A DNA stretch of 64,000 bases from Solibacillus ferritrahens (GTDB lineage Bacteria; Bacillota; Bacilli; Bacillales_A; Planococcaceae). A program made the position numbers and the translations under genes. The DNA lies in assembly GCF_037027585.1 (NCBI RefSeq), contig NZ_JAXCLE010000001.1, positions 62,001 through 126,000 on the forward strand, in the 5' to 3' direction. Positions 9,402 through 17,908 of this stretch are shown in pieces; the first letter of the stretch is position 1; each line of letters opens with the position of its first letter. The notes beneath the pieces are model-generated. The model searched no databases. It saw only the letters and a list, made by a program, of their open reading frames with translations, and had not been told where the DNA came from.

Positions 9402-10616
9402 TTACCAGACGTTTTCTTTGTACTTTTTATAGTAGTTAACTTGACGTATGAACATGTAAAATTTACGTTTTAAATGCTTGTCCTGCTTGTAGAATAGCGG
9501 ATTAACAAGTTTCTTTTCTTGAATTAGACGCTCGATATCCTTTTTCACATCTTCATCATGAACGAAATTTTTCAATACAATTTTAGGTACGACCGAAAAG
9601 AGCACGTCCCCCTTTAAATAGGCGCATGGTTTTGGAATATCGTTTATTAAATCTTCCACAAAATAGCGGGCCATATTGTGACCCATTGCGTTAATATAGT
9701 AGCTTGAACGACCTTGGCGAATATTTACTTCAAACACTTTAAATTTCCCATCACGCTCATCGTATTTTAAATCAAAGTTCCCGTATCCACGATAGCCAAC
9801 TGCTTCTAAAAAGCCCCGTAGCTTCGTCATCACTTCTTCATTGTAACGGGAAATTAATGCCGTATAATTTCCGATTGCCGTTTTTGTATGCTCTTGCAGA
9901 ACAACTTGGGCAAAAGATACGAGCTGTGTTTCGCCTTTCGTATTTACATAAATAACAGAATCCCACATTGCTGTATCATCACCCGGAATATAATCCTGAA
10001 TAATCAACTCATCATTATAGCCACTGTTTTTTATCATATCGATTACATTTTGTACTTCTTCTTTACTTTCCACTTTGAATACTTTTGCCTGTCCTTCAAA
10101 TGGATGGCGGCTATATTCAATGCCGTTGCTCGGTTTAATTATAACAGGATACATCATTTGCTGTTCAAATGATCCGTCTTGCCGGCAATCATAAAATACT
10201 GTCGTTGGAATATCGATGTCAAACTGCTCACACAGCTTGTAGAAGTTGGATTTAATTTGCAAGTCATTCATTAAATCTTCGTTGATGTAGTTGAATACGA
10301 AATAATCCTGTAAAATTGCACGATTTTCAATAATTAAGCGGACATATAAATCATTCGTACCGACTAAAATTAACTTTTCTGCTTCTTTTTCATATTTCTT
10401 TGCAACACTAATTAAAATCTTCGCAAATTGTGTCGGATCGCCCAACTTTTTATCATATTCAATCGCACGTGGTATATTACTTAAATTTGTAAAGGGCAAT
10501 ACACCCTTTCCTACTAAAACTGGACGTATTTTATATTCTTCATGGAACGAAATCGCCATGTTATATGCATTAATATCAGTTCCTACAATAATCGGTAAAA
10601 AACGTTGTTGGGTCAT
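9402..10616 (-). CDS. ATP-grasp carboxylate-amine ligase; candidate D-aspartate/D-glutamate cross-bridge ligase
   Basis: Soluble ATP-grasp enzyme of 404 residues. The visible parts are an N-terminal Rossmann-like segment (I-V-G-T-D-I-N-A-Y at 11-19), a central lid with Y-P-V-I-I-K-P-S-N-G (ATP-binding Lys), Q-D-Y-I-P-G-D-D, and the metal-binding pair N-F-D-L-K ... F-E-V-N-I-R-Q-G-R. This matches the group that contains the D-aspartate ligase of Enterococcus faecium (Aslfm), which activates a D-amino acid for the peptidoglycan side chain. Planococcaceae such as Lysinibacillus and Solibacillus have L-Lys-D-Asp or L-Lys-D-Glu bridges, so this role would fit, but the sequence alone does not prove it. 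The gene is monocistronic, with GAGAGGAAG before the ATG. Confidence 0.75.
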   Translation of the reverse strand: MTQQRFLPIIVGTDINAYNMAISFHEEYKIRPVLVGKGVLPFTNLSNIPRAIEYDKKLGDPTQFAKILISVAKKYEKEAEKLILVGTNDLYVRLIIENRAILQDYFVFNYINEDLMNDLQIKSNFYKLCEQFDIDIPTTVFYDCRQDGSFEQQMMYPVIIKPSNGIEYSRHPFEGQAKVFKVESKEEVQNVIDMIKNSGYNDELIIQDYIPGDDTAMWDSVIYVNTKGETQLVSFAQVVLQEHTKTAIGNYTALISRYNEEVMTKLRGFLEAVGYRGYGNFDLKYDERDGKFKVFEVNIRQGRSSYYINAMGHNMARYFVEDLINDIPKPCAYLKGDVLFSVVPKIVLKNFVHDEDVKKDIERLIQEKKLVNPLFYKQDKHLKRKFYMFIRQVNYYKKYKENVW

Positions 10617-10789
10617 AACTTACTTCCTCTCAATTTGTTCAAGGTCTTTCATTTCATTTTTCACTTATTTATCATACAATACTCTTTCGATTTATGCTGT
10701 AATTTACAAACGAATTTTGTCAAACAATGTTCCTGATTTTGAAACTTCTCTTCTTTTAAAACGTACGTATTAAGTAAGAGGTGATCGCT

Positions 10790-11710
10790 ATGAATGCTCA
10801 ATTACAATTGTTTTTTACTAACATCGATAAAATTAATTTATACTTTGGCTCGGATGCCAAATCTTTTTACATTAATTTAGCACTGAAGCTTACAGTGCGT
10901 AATATCATTTTTCATTATGAAGATTATGAAGCGGTTCGGCAGGAGATTAAGAAGCATACGAAATGGTATAACACCGCACGGGTCAATCAACAAGTTATTA
11001 ATACATATTATGTCCACTTTGCAAAACAGCCTGAAAAAATTGGCGGAGCACTCAATCTTTATAAAAGTTTGACGAAGCAGTTTTCACGTGGCGAACATAG
11101 CTATATAACGTCTGCCTATTTAACGACAGAGGATGATATGGACCGAATTCAGAAACTGTTAGCTGATTTAATGAAGCAAACAAGCATGAAATATTATCCA
11201 ATAAAACCGGCCACTTGTGCAATGCTGGCTAGGCGACCAGAAGATACAGGGATTTTGGCGAATACTATTGAGCAATACTATAAGGCACTCGTGTCTATCG
11301 GTTATGAAAGAAAAGACGCCACTAAAAATGCAGCTCTTATTTTAACGATTGGAACAGGTACATTTGACGAGTTTACATTTACAAGGCTGCAGGAGTTAAC
11401 TTTATTTATAAAAAATACAGAAACAAAACTAAAATCTTGCCACTATGCAACAATTGCCCTGCTTGCCCTAGCAAAATTTGAAGTACACCAGTTCCCGGCA
11501 CTTTACGATATCCACAATGAAATATGCCGAGAATTAAAATTAAATCACAATCAATGCAACACCTTGCTTATCACTACACAAATCTATACATCAAATGAAG
11601 CAATTGGTGACATACCGTCGAATGAATCGTATTACTCTGATATTATTTTCTCTGCAGTTGAATCAAGCTCTTCAGATGGCGGGAGTGATGGTGGTGGCGG
11701 TGGCGATTAA
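10790..11710 (+). CDS. DUF4003 family protein
   Basis: Cytosolic alpha-helical protein of 306 residues resembling the Bacillales DUF4003 family; function unknown. It is rich in helix-forming repeats (for example Y-L-T-T-E-D-D-M-D-R and L-A-L-A-K-F-E) and ends in a low-complexity tail of Ser, Asp and Gly (S-S-S-S-D-G-G-S-D-G-G-G-G-G-D). No signal peptide or membrane segment. I placed the start at ATG 10790 because AGAGGTGAT lies just upstream; the GTG at 10781 is inside that binding site. It is divergent from the ATP-grasp gene and ends in a shared terminator with sstT. Confidence 0.8.
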   Translation: MNAQLQLFFTNIDKINLYFGSDAKSFYINLALKLTVRNIIFHYEDYEAVRQEIKKHTKWYNTARVNQQVINTYYVHFAKQPEKIGGALNLYKSLTKQFSRGEHSYITSAYLTTEDDMDRIQKLLADLMKQTSMKYYPIKPATCAMLARRPEDTGILANTIEQYYKALVSIGYERKDATKNAALILTIGTGTFDEFTFTRLQELTLFIKNTETKLKSCHYATIALLALAKFEVHQFPALYDIHNEICRELKLNHNQCNTLLITTQIYTSNEAIGDIPSNESYYSDIIFSAVESSSSDGGSDGGGGGD

Positions 11711-11724
11711 CCTTCTAAAATAAA

Positions 11725-11775
11725 AAAACTATGCTAAATGGCTTCTTTTTACCGTTCAGCATAGTTTTATTTTTT
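11725..11775. terminator. Bidirectional terminator between DUF4003 gene and sstT
   Basis: A stem pairs AAACTATGCT (11727-11736) with AGCATAGTTT (11758-11767), extended by an imperfect inner stem. T-runs follow on both strands (TATTTTTTTT on plus, TTTATTTTA on minus). Confidence 0.88.
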
Positions 11776-12987
11776 TTAATTTTGTTTGCGTTCTTTTGCA
11801 TACTCAGCTGCTGCTGTAAATACGATATCTGTTGAAGAATTTAATGCTGTTTCACACGAATCCTGAATAACCCCAATGATAAATCCAATTGCTACAACTT
11901 GCATTGCAATATCATCTGAAATTCCAAGTAAACTACAAGCTAATGGTATTAATAATAATGATCCTCCAGCTACACCTGATGCACCTGCTGCCGAAAGGGC
12001 TGCCATAACCATTAAAATGACTGCAGTGAAAAGATCTACTTCGATTCCTAATGTATGTGCAGTTGCCATCGTTAAAACAGAAATCGTAATGGCTGCCCCG
12101 CCCATATTAATAGTAGCACCTAAAGGAATGGATACAGCATACGTATCTTTGTCCAATTTCAGTTTTTCTGCCAACGCCATATTAACAGGGATATTCGCTG
12201 CCGAACTACGTGTGAAAAAGGCCGTTACTCCACTTTCTTTTAATGATATTAAAATTAATGGGTATGGATTTCTTCGTGCCACTGCAAATACAATCAGCGG
12301 ATTTACAACAAGTGCAACGAAAAACATCGTTCCCACCAATATGATGATTAAACGGAAATACTCACTTAAAGCTGAAAGACCTGTCGTATAGACCGCTTCA
12401 AACACAATCCCCATAATCCCTAGTGGTGCTAAACTAATAATCCACTGTACGACTTTTGTAATCGCATCTGAAAAATTAGCAATTACACCTTTTGTAGAAT
12501 CATTCGCCGCTTTCAATGCAATTCCTAAAATAACAGCCCACGCCAGAATACCAAGGTAGTTGGCTTCCATAATTGCGCTGACTGGATTTGATACGATATT
12601 GAATAATAATTTTTCAAACACTTCAATAATCCCGCTTGGCGGTGCTACATCCAGTGCTTCTGTTTTTAATGTTAATGTTGTCGGGAAAATAAAACTTACA
12701 ACAACTGCGACAAATCCGGCAGATAATGTAGCCACCCCATATAAGGCAAGTACTGTCTTCATATTTGTTGATTTACCACCGACATGTGAAGCAATTGCAT
12801 TAATAACTAAGACAAACACTAAAATTGGTGCAACTGCTTTTAAAGCTAAAATAAATAAAGTCCCTAAAATAGTAATTCCACTTACAGCTTCCGGAATTGT
12901 TAAAGCTAATCCAACTCCAACGATTATCCCTACGATTATACGGCTAACTAAGTTAATGCTGTTCCATTTTTCGAACATTCTATTCAT
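11776..12987 (-). CDS. sstT: Serine/threonine:Na+ symporter SstT
   Basis: Sodium-coupled uptake of serine and threonine; DAACS (dicarboxylate/amino acid:cation symporter) family in the cytoplasmic membrane. The 403-residue protein starts with the SstT-like W-N-S-I-N-L-V-S-R-I-I-V-G, has about eight spans, and the HP1 loop with S-S-A-A-N-I-P-V-N near residue 250 and the G-A-T-I-N-M-G-G unwound helix near 285, both substrate and sodium sites. GGAGGAAATT precedes the ATG. A near-perfect hairpin (CTTGCTTC / GAAGTAAG) lies 30-60 bases upstream of the start on the coding strand and could be regulatory; I saw no T-box. Confidence 0.93.
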   Translation of the reverse strand: MNRMFEKWNSINLVSRIIVGIIVGVGLALTIPEAVSGITILGTLFILALKAVAPILVFVLVINAIASHVGGKSTNMKTVLALYGVATLSAGFVAVVVSFIFPTTLTLKTEALDVAPPSGIIEVFEKLLFNIVSNPVSAIMEANYLGILAWAVILGIALKAANDSTKGVIANFSDAITKVVQWIISLAPLGIMGIVFEAVYTTGLSALSEYFRLIIILVGTMFFVALVVNPLIVFAVARRNPYPLILISLKESGVTAFFTRSSAANIPVNMALAEKLKLDKDTYAVSIPLGATINMGGAAITISVLTMATAHTLGIEVDLFTAVILMVMAALSAAGASGVAGGSLLLIPLACSLLGISDDIAMQVVAIGFIIGVIQDSCETALNSSTDIVFTAAAEYAKERKQN

Positions 12988-13278
12988 AATTTCCTCCGCA
13001 ATTCTAAGTTGTTAACTTACTTCGTGATGTTGAAGCAAGTGAAGTATCATCTTTGATGAGAAAAATCCCACTACTTAAAGATTCTCCTTCTATAACACTT
13101 TTTCGTTAATTTAATATATATCAATAATACATTGTCCCCCTAATTAACACAACTGTATTTTCTGGAAGTACAACGTAAAATATAGCAAAATACTGATATA
13201 ACTTACTTTTCACCTATAAGAGCTTAAAAAACACGAATTAAATTATTGAACAGCTCATTTTAAATTTATTTTCAGCTG

Positions 13279-14205
13279 TTATGTTCGGATTATTTTATAA
13301 AATATGGATGCAAGTATTTGTTGAAACAGCATACCAAACACGACTGGCATGGCAACCTTTGATGGGAAGTATGTCGTTGCTAAAACTACTCCTACTGCGA
13401 TATTTCTCATTCCACCATTAAAAACTATCGCAACTTGATCCCCTTTAGACTTCCAAAATAGCCGACTGAGTATAAGCGATAAAGCATAGCCTGATACCGC
13501 CAATAACAATACAACTACAATTACTTTCGCCAACTCTAAATTGATATCCTTAACATAAGGAGCAATCGCACTGCTGTTAACCATAATAATCGCAAATAAA
13601 CATAGCTTTGAAATGAGCGATAAAGGGCCGCCGAATTTCTCGAGTAATACTCCTTTTGTCCATTCATTTATGATGATTCCTAATAAAGATGGTAAAACAA
13701 TCATCCAGATTAAATCAAACACTAGTGATAGCATATTAAGCTGTATTGTCTCACCTACTACAAAAAGTAAAATTAGCGGCATTAGTAGAGGTGCAATCAA
13801 AGTATCGATTAAAATGATTGCTAAGCAAAGCGGTAAATTCCCTTTACTGATCGTCACCCAAATCACACTTGTCACACCTGTTGGTACTGCTACAGAAATT
13901 AAAAAGCCTATCGTTAATAAACGGTCATCAAAAATAAGTTCTGCTAAAAGGAATGCCCACAAAGGCATTAATATATGTAAAAATCCAATCATAAATAAAA
14001 TCGTTTTCGGATATTGCGTAAACACTTTAATATCTCGAAACTTCAAGCTTAAACTGCTAATTAGCGTCATTAATGCAAATAAAATGGGTACTATAAATAA
14101 TAAATGAGTGCCAATATCTTCTAAAAAAACGCCGAATATTAAGCTTAGGGGGGTTAATACGGGTATCCACTTTTGGATAAATTGATTCAGTTGTTGTACT
14201 TTCAT
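13279..14205 (-). CDS. Bile acid:sodium symporter (BASS) family transporter
   Basis: Membrane protein of 308 residues with about ten hydrophobic segments. The pattern M-P-L-W-A-F, S-V-A-V-P-T-G-V-T-S-V-I-W and F-N-G-G-M-R-N-I-A-V-G fits the crossing helices of the BASS/ACR3-like fold (the last motif is the sodium-site region of YocS/PanS-type members). The substrate is an organic anion that cannot be named from sequence. GGGGAG lies before the ATG. It stands alone, with 290 bases to sstT; those bases hold no gene and only the sstT leader. Confidence 0.82.
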   Translation of the reverse strand: MKVQQLNQFIQKWIPVLTPLSLIFGVFLEDIGTHLLFIVPILFALMTLISSLSLKFRDIKVFTQYPKTILFMIGFLHILMPLWAFLLAELIFDDRLLTIGFLISVAVPTGVTSVIWVTISKGNLPLCLAIILIDTLIAPLLMPLILLFVVGETIQLNMLSLVFDLIWMIVLPSLLGIIINEWTKGVLLEKFGGPLSLISKLCLFAIIMVNSSAIAPYVKDINLELAKVIVVVLLLAVSGYALSLILSRLFWKSKGDQVAIVFNGGMRNIAVGVVLATTYFPSKVAMPVVFGMLFQQILASIFYKIIRT

Positions 14206-14357
14206 TTTGCCACTTCTCCCCTACTACATTAATTCATAAATTGTATCATAGACAGACTGACAGATAAGCGCTTTAAATAACTTGTATTCATTTTAATAGA
14301 TAAATTTACGATTTTTATGTTATTTTTATGATGTAGTATTGGAAGGAGGTTTTTGGC

Positions 14358-14561
14358 ATGTCACTGTCTAAAGGTGGATACCTTATTTTATTTTTAGGGG
14401 TCCTGTTATTAGTAGGTTCTATATTTTTTACGGGAAACTGGAGTATGGAAGCTTGGCTCATATTGTTTATCATTAGCGTCGTTTTATGTACAGCAGGGAT
14501 TTTAATGCTCATCATTCATTTAGTGAAGCAAATTAAACTAGAAAAACAGAATCGTCTTTAA
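14358..14561 (+). CDS. Small two-span membrane protein
   Basis: 67-residue protein of unknown function with two hydrophobic helices (about 8-26 and 33-54) and a basic, Lys/Gln-rich end. GGAAGGAGG at 14340-14348 is a near-perfect ribosome binding site, which makes this a real gene despite its size. It is divergent from the BASS gene and convergent with another small gene, with which it shares a terminator. Confidence 0.8.
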   Translation: MSLSKGGYLILFLGVLLLVGSIFFTGNWSMEAWLILFIISVVLCTAGILMLIIHLVKQIKLEKQNRL

Positions 14562-14564
14562 CAC

Positions 14565-14605
14565 AAAATCGATGCCCTTCTTTGAAAAGTGGCCATCGAT
14601 TTTTT
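14565..14605. terminator. Bidirectional terminator between two small genes
   Basis: AAAATCGATG (14565-14574) pairs with CATCGATTTT (14594-14603), with T-runs on both strands. Both flanking small genes run into it. Confidence 0.85.
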
Positions 14606-14618
14606 AGTAGATCGCTTC

Positions 14619-14783
14619 TTATTTTTCTACTCTTACGGAAATAATTTTAACAGCTTCCTCATACTTGAGGCGGACCGTTTTTCTAGCGTTTACCGCAGAT
14701 TTGGCTGTTACAGGGATTCGCTTTTTTTCACCATTATGTTCCACTTCCACTACAAAACATTTTGCGCCACATTGCATGTTCAT
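14619..14783 (-). CDS. Small basic protein, 54 residues, unknown function
   Basis: Read directly on the minus strand. The protein begins M-N-M-Q-C-G-A-K-C-F, continues with a beta-strand pattern (V-V-E-V-E-H-N-G-E-K) and R-I-P-V-T-A-K-S-A-V-N-A-R-K, and ends I-S-V-R-V-E-K. AAAGGAGA at about 14787-14794 sits 3-5 bases before ATG, and the stop is followed by the shared terminator, so both ends look like a gene. Two Cys spaced by three residues near the N-terminus could bind metal. I do not recognise the family. The plus-strand open frame across it (14589-14849) has no ribosome binding site. Confidence 0.75.
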   Translation of the reverse strand: MNMQCGAKCFVVEVEHNGEKKRIPVTAKSAVNARKTVRLKYEEAVKIISVRVEK

Positions 14784-14862
14784 CGTCTCCTTTCTTTCAT
14801 TTTAAAAGGTTTAGTTTTAAGGGCACGGTTTGTTAAGATTATATCCTGAAAAGCTGTAATTC

Positions 14863-14904
14863 AAAAATCGATCACTAGGCCAATTGGCAAAATGATCGAT
14901 TTTT
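14863..14904 (-). terminator. Terminator of the first CNNM gene
   Basis: A 12-bp stem (AAAAATCGATCA / TGATCGATTTTT) around an 18-base loop follows the stop codon at 14918 on the minus strand; the T-run is within the distal arm. Confidence 0.85.
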
Positions 14905-14917
14905 GAGGTTGGAATTT

Positions 14918-15982
14918 TTAGTTTGTATATACTACATTACCATCATCTTCGTCTTCAATCTCTCCAACGATTTCCGATAATATATCTTCCATCGTAACAA
15001 GCCCAATTGTAACCCCTTTTCCGTCGGTAACAATTGCCATATGATTGCGTGTTTGCTGCATTTTTAAAAACACATCTTTTATCGCAACGGTTTCTTTATA
15101 GCGAGGGATTTCACGGATATATGAAGTCATATCATTAATACGTCCTGCAGCAATATCTGTCAGCATTTCTTTCGAATTCACAAAGCCGATAAATGCCGAT
15201 GTATTTTTATTTCGACCAATAACCGGATAACGTGTATATTCAAATTCCTCTATAACAGCTAACATCTGCTCTAAAGTAAAGTTCTTTTCCAGTGTAATCA
15301 TTTCATTACGAGGAATCATGACTTCGCTTAGTTGACGTGAATCAAAAGCGAATATGTTTTCCAAATAAGCAAGCTCAGTTTTATTAATTTCGCCACCTTC
15401 ATAGCTTTGCGTCACAATAAGTTTAAGCTCTTCCTCTGAATATACCGTATCATGACCGGCTGGCTTTACACCGAAAATTTTTAATAATCCCTGTGCAGAA
15501 CCATTTAGCACTTTTATAAAAGGACTCGTTATTTTACCAAACCAATAAAGTGGCGGCGCCAATAATAGCGTCATCTTTTCTGCATATTGAATCGCCAGCG
15601 TTTTTGGCATTAATTCACCAAGTACTACGTGTAGGAATGTTACTACCGATAAAGCTATCACATAGGAAAGGGCTGTCGCAATTGCTGCCGGGATGTTGAA
15701 CTGGTCAAAAACCGGCTGTAGCATTTTTTCAACTGTTGGCTCACCTAGCGCACCTAAAATTAAAGCTGTAATTGTTATACCAAGCTGACAGGCGGATAAG
15801 TAATAGTCCAAATCCTGCGTAACTTTTTTTGCTGTAATCGCCTTTTTATTACCTTCTGCGATAAGCTGCTCAATACGTGACATCCGCACTTTTAAAATTG
15901 AAAATTCAGCACCTACGAAAAAGGCTGTCAATAAAATAAAAATCGCAATTAAAATTAAATTTATTATTATAATACTGTCCAA
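14918..15982 (-). CDS. CNNM-type membrane protein with CBS pair (hemolysin C/CorB-like), short form
   Basis: Family linked to magnesium or cobalt efflux (CNNM/CorB, MpfA). The 354-residue protein has the DUF21/CNNM transmembrane domain (about 1-195, with S-A-C-Q-L-G-I-T-I-T-A) and a CBS pair (about 215-340), but lacks the C-terminal CorC_HlyC domain that its neighbour has; it ends in an acidic tail. Start is TTG 15982, with GGGGGA upstream, matching the M-D-x-x-x beginnings of the family. It lies 55 bases downstream of its paralogue and shares with it a copy of the same 17-base leader. Confidence 0.9.
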   Translation of the reverse strand: MDSIIIINLILIAIFILLTAFFVGAEFSILKVRMSRIEQLIAEGNKKAITAKKVTQDLDYYLSACQLGITITALILGALGEPTVEKMLQPVFDQFNIPAAIATALSYVIALSVVTFLHVVLGELMPKTLAIQYAEKMTLLLAPPLYWFGKITSPFIKVLNGSAQGLLKIFGVKPAGHDTVYSEEELKLIVTQSYEGGEINKTELAYLENIFAFDSRQLSEVMIPRNEMITLEKNFTLEQMLAVIEEFEYTRYPVIGRNKNTSAFIGFVNSKEMLTDIAAGRINDMTSYIREIPRYKETVAIKDVFLKMQQTRNHMAIVTDGKGVTIGLVTMEDILSEIVGEIEDEDDGNVVYTN

Positions 15983-16000
15983 TTAATTCCCCCGAAAATT

Positions 16001-16017
16001 GAGGGATTCACCTCCAA
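16001..16017 (-). promoter_or_regulatory. Duplicated leader motif, copy 1 (before the short CNNM gene)
   Basis: The minus-strand sequence TTGGAGGTGAATCCCTC occurs 18 bases before the TTG start and again, identical over 17 bases, before the paralogue (17383-17399). The CCCTC end can pair with the G-run close to the start codon. See findings. Confidence 0.6.
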
Positions 16018-16037
16018 GACAAATAAGTATGGGTTCT

Positions 16038-17366
16038 TTACTGTTGAAATTTATACTGTTTTAAAATGACTTCTTTAATTTGAAGGTTGTCCATATCCGA
16101 AATTGTCCAGCTATGGTCATCAAATTTGATTTCATCTCCAATTTGGAGCTCTTCTCCATTTTTAACCGAATCAATGCTCGAATGTTGAATCCATCCACCA
16201 ATCGTATCGATTTCTTCACTATCATCAAATTCAAAGCCGAAACGGTCTTCCAGTTCAACAAGTAATACACGTCCGCTTATCGTATATTCATTTTCACCGG
16301 ATTTACGGATTTCATCTACTTCATCTTCATCAAACTCATCACGGATTTCGCCCACTAGTTCTTCCAGTACATCTTCCATAGTGAGTACACCGGAAGTGCC
16401 ACCATATTCATCAATGACAACTGTCATATGTACTTTTGCCATTTGCATTTTCAATAAAGCATCCTGAATGCTAGTTACACCTAAAACAAACGGAACTTTC
16501 CTTACAAATTGATCTAACTGAACTTCCCGGTTGGATACGATATGACTGAGAAGCTTATTGGCATTGACAACACCGATAATGCGATCTTTATCATTATTCT
16601 CAACGACAGGATAACGTGTGTAGTTATGCTCATCTAAAATTTGCACAATTTCCTCCGCACTCATGTCTTTATCAATCGTTATTAAATCTGTTCGAGGCAC
16701 CATAATATCCTTTGCATCACGTTCATCAAATGCAAATACATTTTCCAAATATTTCAGCTCCTGCTGGTCAATTTGACCACCCTGAAAACTTTGTGCCATT
16801 ATAATTTTAAGCTCTTCTTCCGAGTATGCTTGATCTTCACTTGCTGATTTGACACCAACTGCCCGTAAAAGCAGACGCGATGTTCCATTTAACGCCTGTA
16901 TGAATGGATACATCACTTTACCGAACCAATAAAGAGGTCCTGCAAGCATCAATGTTACTTTCTCCGAGAACTGAATCGCCAACGTTTTTGGCGCCATTTC
17001 ACCGATTACTACATGCAGATAACTTACAATCGCCAAAGCAATAACGTACGAGGCAGCAGAAGCTACAATGTCCGAAACATTTAACCAATTAAATATTGGA
17101 TACATTAATTCCTTTACATACGGTTTTGTAAAAGCACCTAAGCCGATTGCTGTAATTGTAATACCAAGCTGACAAGCTGATAAATAATAATCGAGGTCAC
17201 CTGCTACTTTTTTTGCTATGACTGCCTTTTTATTACCTTCTAAAATCAATTGATCAATACGGGATTTACGAATTTTCACAACAGCAAATTCTGCTGCAAC
17301 GAAAAAAGCTGTTAAACCTAAAAAGATAATTAATAAAATGATGTTTAATATGGTGTTTACGTCCAA
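16038..17366 (-). CDS. CNNM-type membrane protein with CBS pair and CorC_HlyC domain
   Basis: Full-length member (442 residues) of the CNNM/CorB family. It has the DUF21 transmembrane domain (about 1-200, again S-A-C-Q-L-G-I-T-I-T-A), CBS pair (about 215-335, R-Y-P-V-V and V-I-D-E-Y-G-G-T-S-G), an acidic linker and a CorC_HlyC domain (about 350-432). It is the upstream gene of a tandem pair with 15982-14918, clearly by duplication. The start is TTG 17366; a longer start is excluded because an in-frame TAA directly precedes it. Proposed role is divalent cation export or its regulation, inferred from the family. Confidence 0.92.
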   Translation of the reverse strand: MDVNTILNIILLIIFLGLTAFFVAAEFAVVKIRKSRIDQLILEGNKKAVIAKKVAGDLDYYLSACQLGITITAIGLGAFTKPYVKELMYPIFNWLNVSDIVASAASYVIALAIVSYLHVVIGEMAPKTLAIQFSEKVTLMLAGPLYWFGKVMYPFIQALNGTSRLLLRAVGVKSASEDQAYSEEELKIIMAQSFQGGQIDQQELKYLENVFAFDERDAKDIMVPRTDLITIDKDMSAEEIVQILDEHNYTRYPVVENNDKDRIIGVVNANKLLSHIVSNREVQLDQFVRKVPFVLGVTSIQDALLKMQMAKVHMTVVIDEYGGTSGVLTMEDVLEELVGEIRDEFDEDEVDEIRKSGENEYTISGRVLLVELEDRFGFEFDDSEEIDTIGGWIQHSSIDSVKNGEELQIGDEIKFDDHSWTISDMDNLQIKEVILKQYKFQQ

Positions 17367-17382
17367 TTACTTCCCTCTAAAT

Positions 17383-17399
17383 GAGGGATTCACCTCCAA
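17383..17399 (-). promoter_or_regulatory. Duplicated leader motif, copy 2 (before the long CNNM gene)
   Basis: Same 17 bases as at 16001-16017. Here CCCTC (minus strand) faces GAGGG seven bases before the TTG start, forming a 5-bp hairpin CCCTC-ATTTA-GAGGG that would cover the ribosome binding site. Confidence 0.6.
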
Positions 17400-17583
17400 A
17401 ATGAATTGCCATAATTTTTTTTCTTTCTATTTATGTACCCAAAGAGAGCAATAGCATGCTCATTACAAGAAAGAATATGATGAAAATTGATTAAAGCTAG
17501 CAATCAAAACCATCACGTTATAGTTTAAGAAAATTATATAATCTTTTGTTTGTGATAGCAAATTATCCCCTCAAAAAAATTTA
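17400..17583. other. Intergenic stretch, nothing recognised
   Basis: AT-rich upstream region of the CNNM pair. No gene with a ribosome binding site and no clear hairpin was found before the dispersed repeat begins. Confidence 0.6.
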
Positions 17584-17900
17584 AGGGACTGGGAAATAAC
17601 CCAAAAATGCCATTTTTCTCCCTGAGAAAAATAGCATTTTTTTGCTGGCGTAAAAATTGATTTCCATTCCGGGACGCTTTCCGCGGGCACGGCCTTACAC
17701 GAACGTCTCAGGCGTCGTGCTCCTGCGGTTACTCGTCGCAAAATAAATCTTGCTGTTCCCGCAGGAAGCTTTGCTTGTAGCGAAAGGCGTTAGCCATCAG
17801 CTACACTCGCCCTCCATTCCAATCAATTTTATAAAATATCCGTTTCTTAATAAGGGTCTTCTCCTTATCCAATGAAATTTCTACTTCTGTCCCAGGCTCT
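17584..17900. repeat. Dispersed intergenic repeat, copy A
   Basis: About 317 bp, much more GC-rich in its core than its surroundings (GGGACGCTTTCCGCGGGCAC, GTAGCGAAAGGCGTTAGCC). A second copy lies in the opposite orientation at 45705-45910. The two align from end to end with one internal length difference: copy A has about 35 extra bases in its middle and an extra hairpin at its left end (AAAAATGC...GCATTTTT, 17613-17642). Its ends are imperfect inverted repeats, AGGGACTGGGA and AGAGCCTGGGA (9 of 11). No protein is encoded. Confidence 0.85.
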
Positions 17901-17908
17901 TAAAAATT

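Noticed and set aside
12988..13130. T-box or other amino-acid riboswitch before sstT
   Set aside because: Only one hairpin, no T-box consensus and no terminator/antiterminator pair.
14589..14849. Plus-strand open frame of 86 codons
   Set aside because: No ribosome binding site, aromatic-rich shadow of the 54-residue minus-strand gene.
17613..17642. Terminator-like hairpin as the end of a separate small RNA
   Set aside because: No promoter or second element found; treated as part of repeat copy A.
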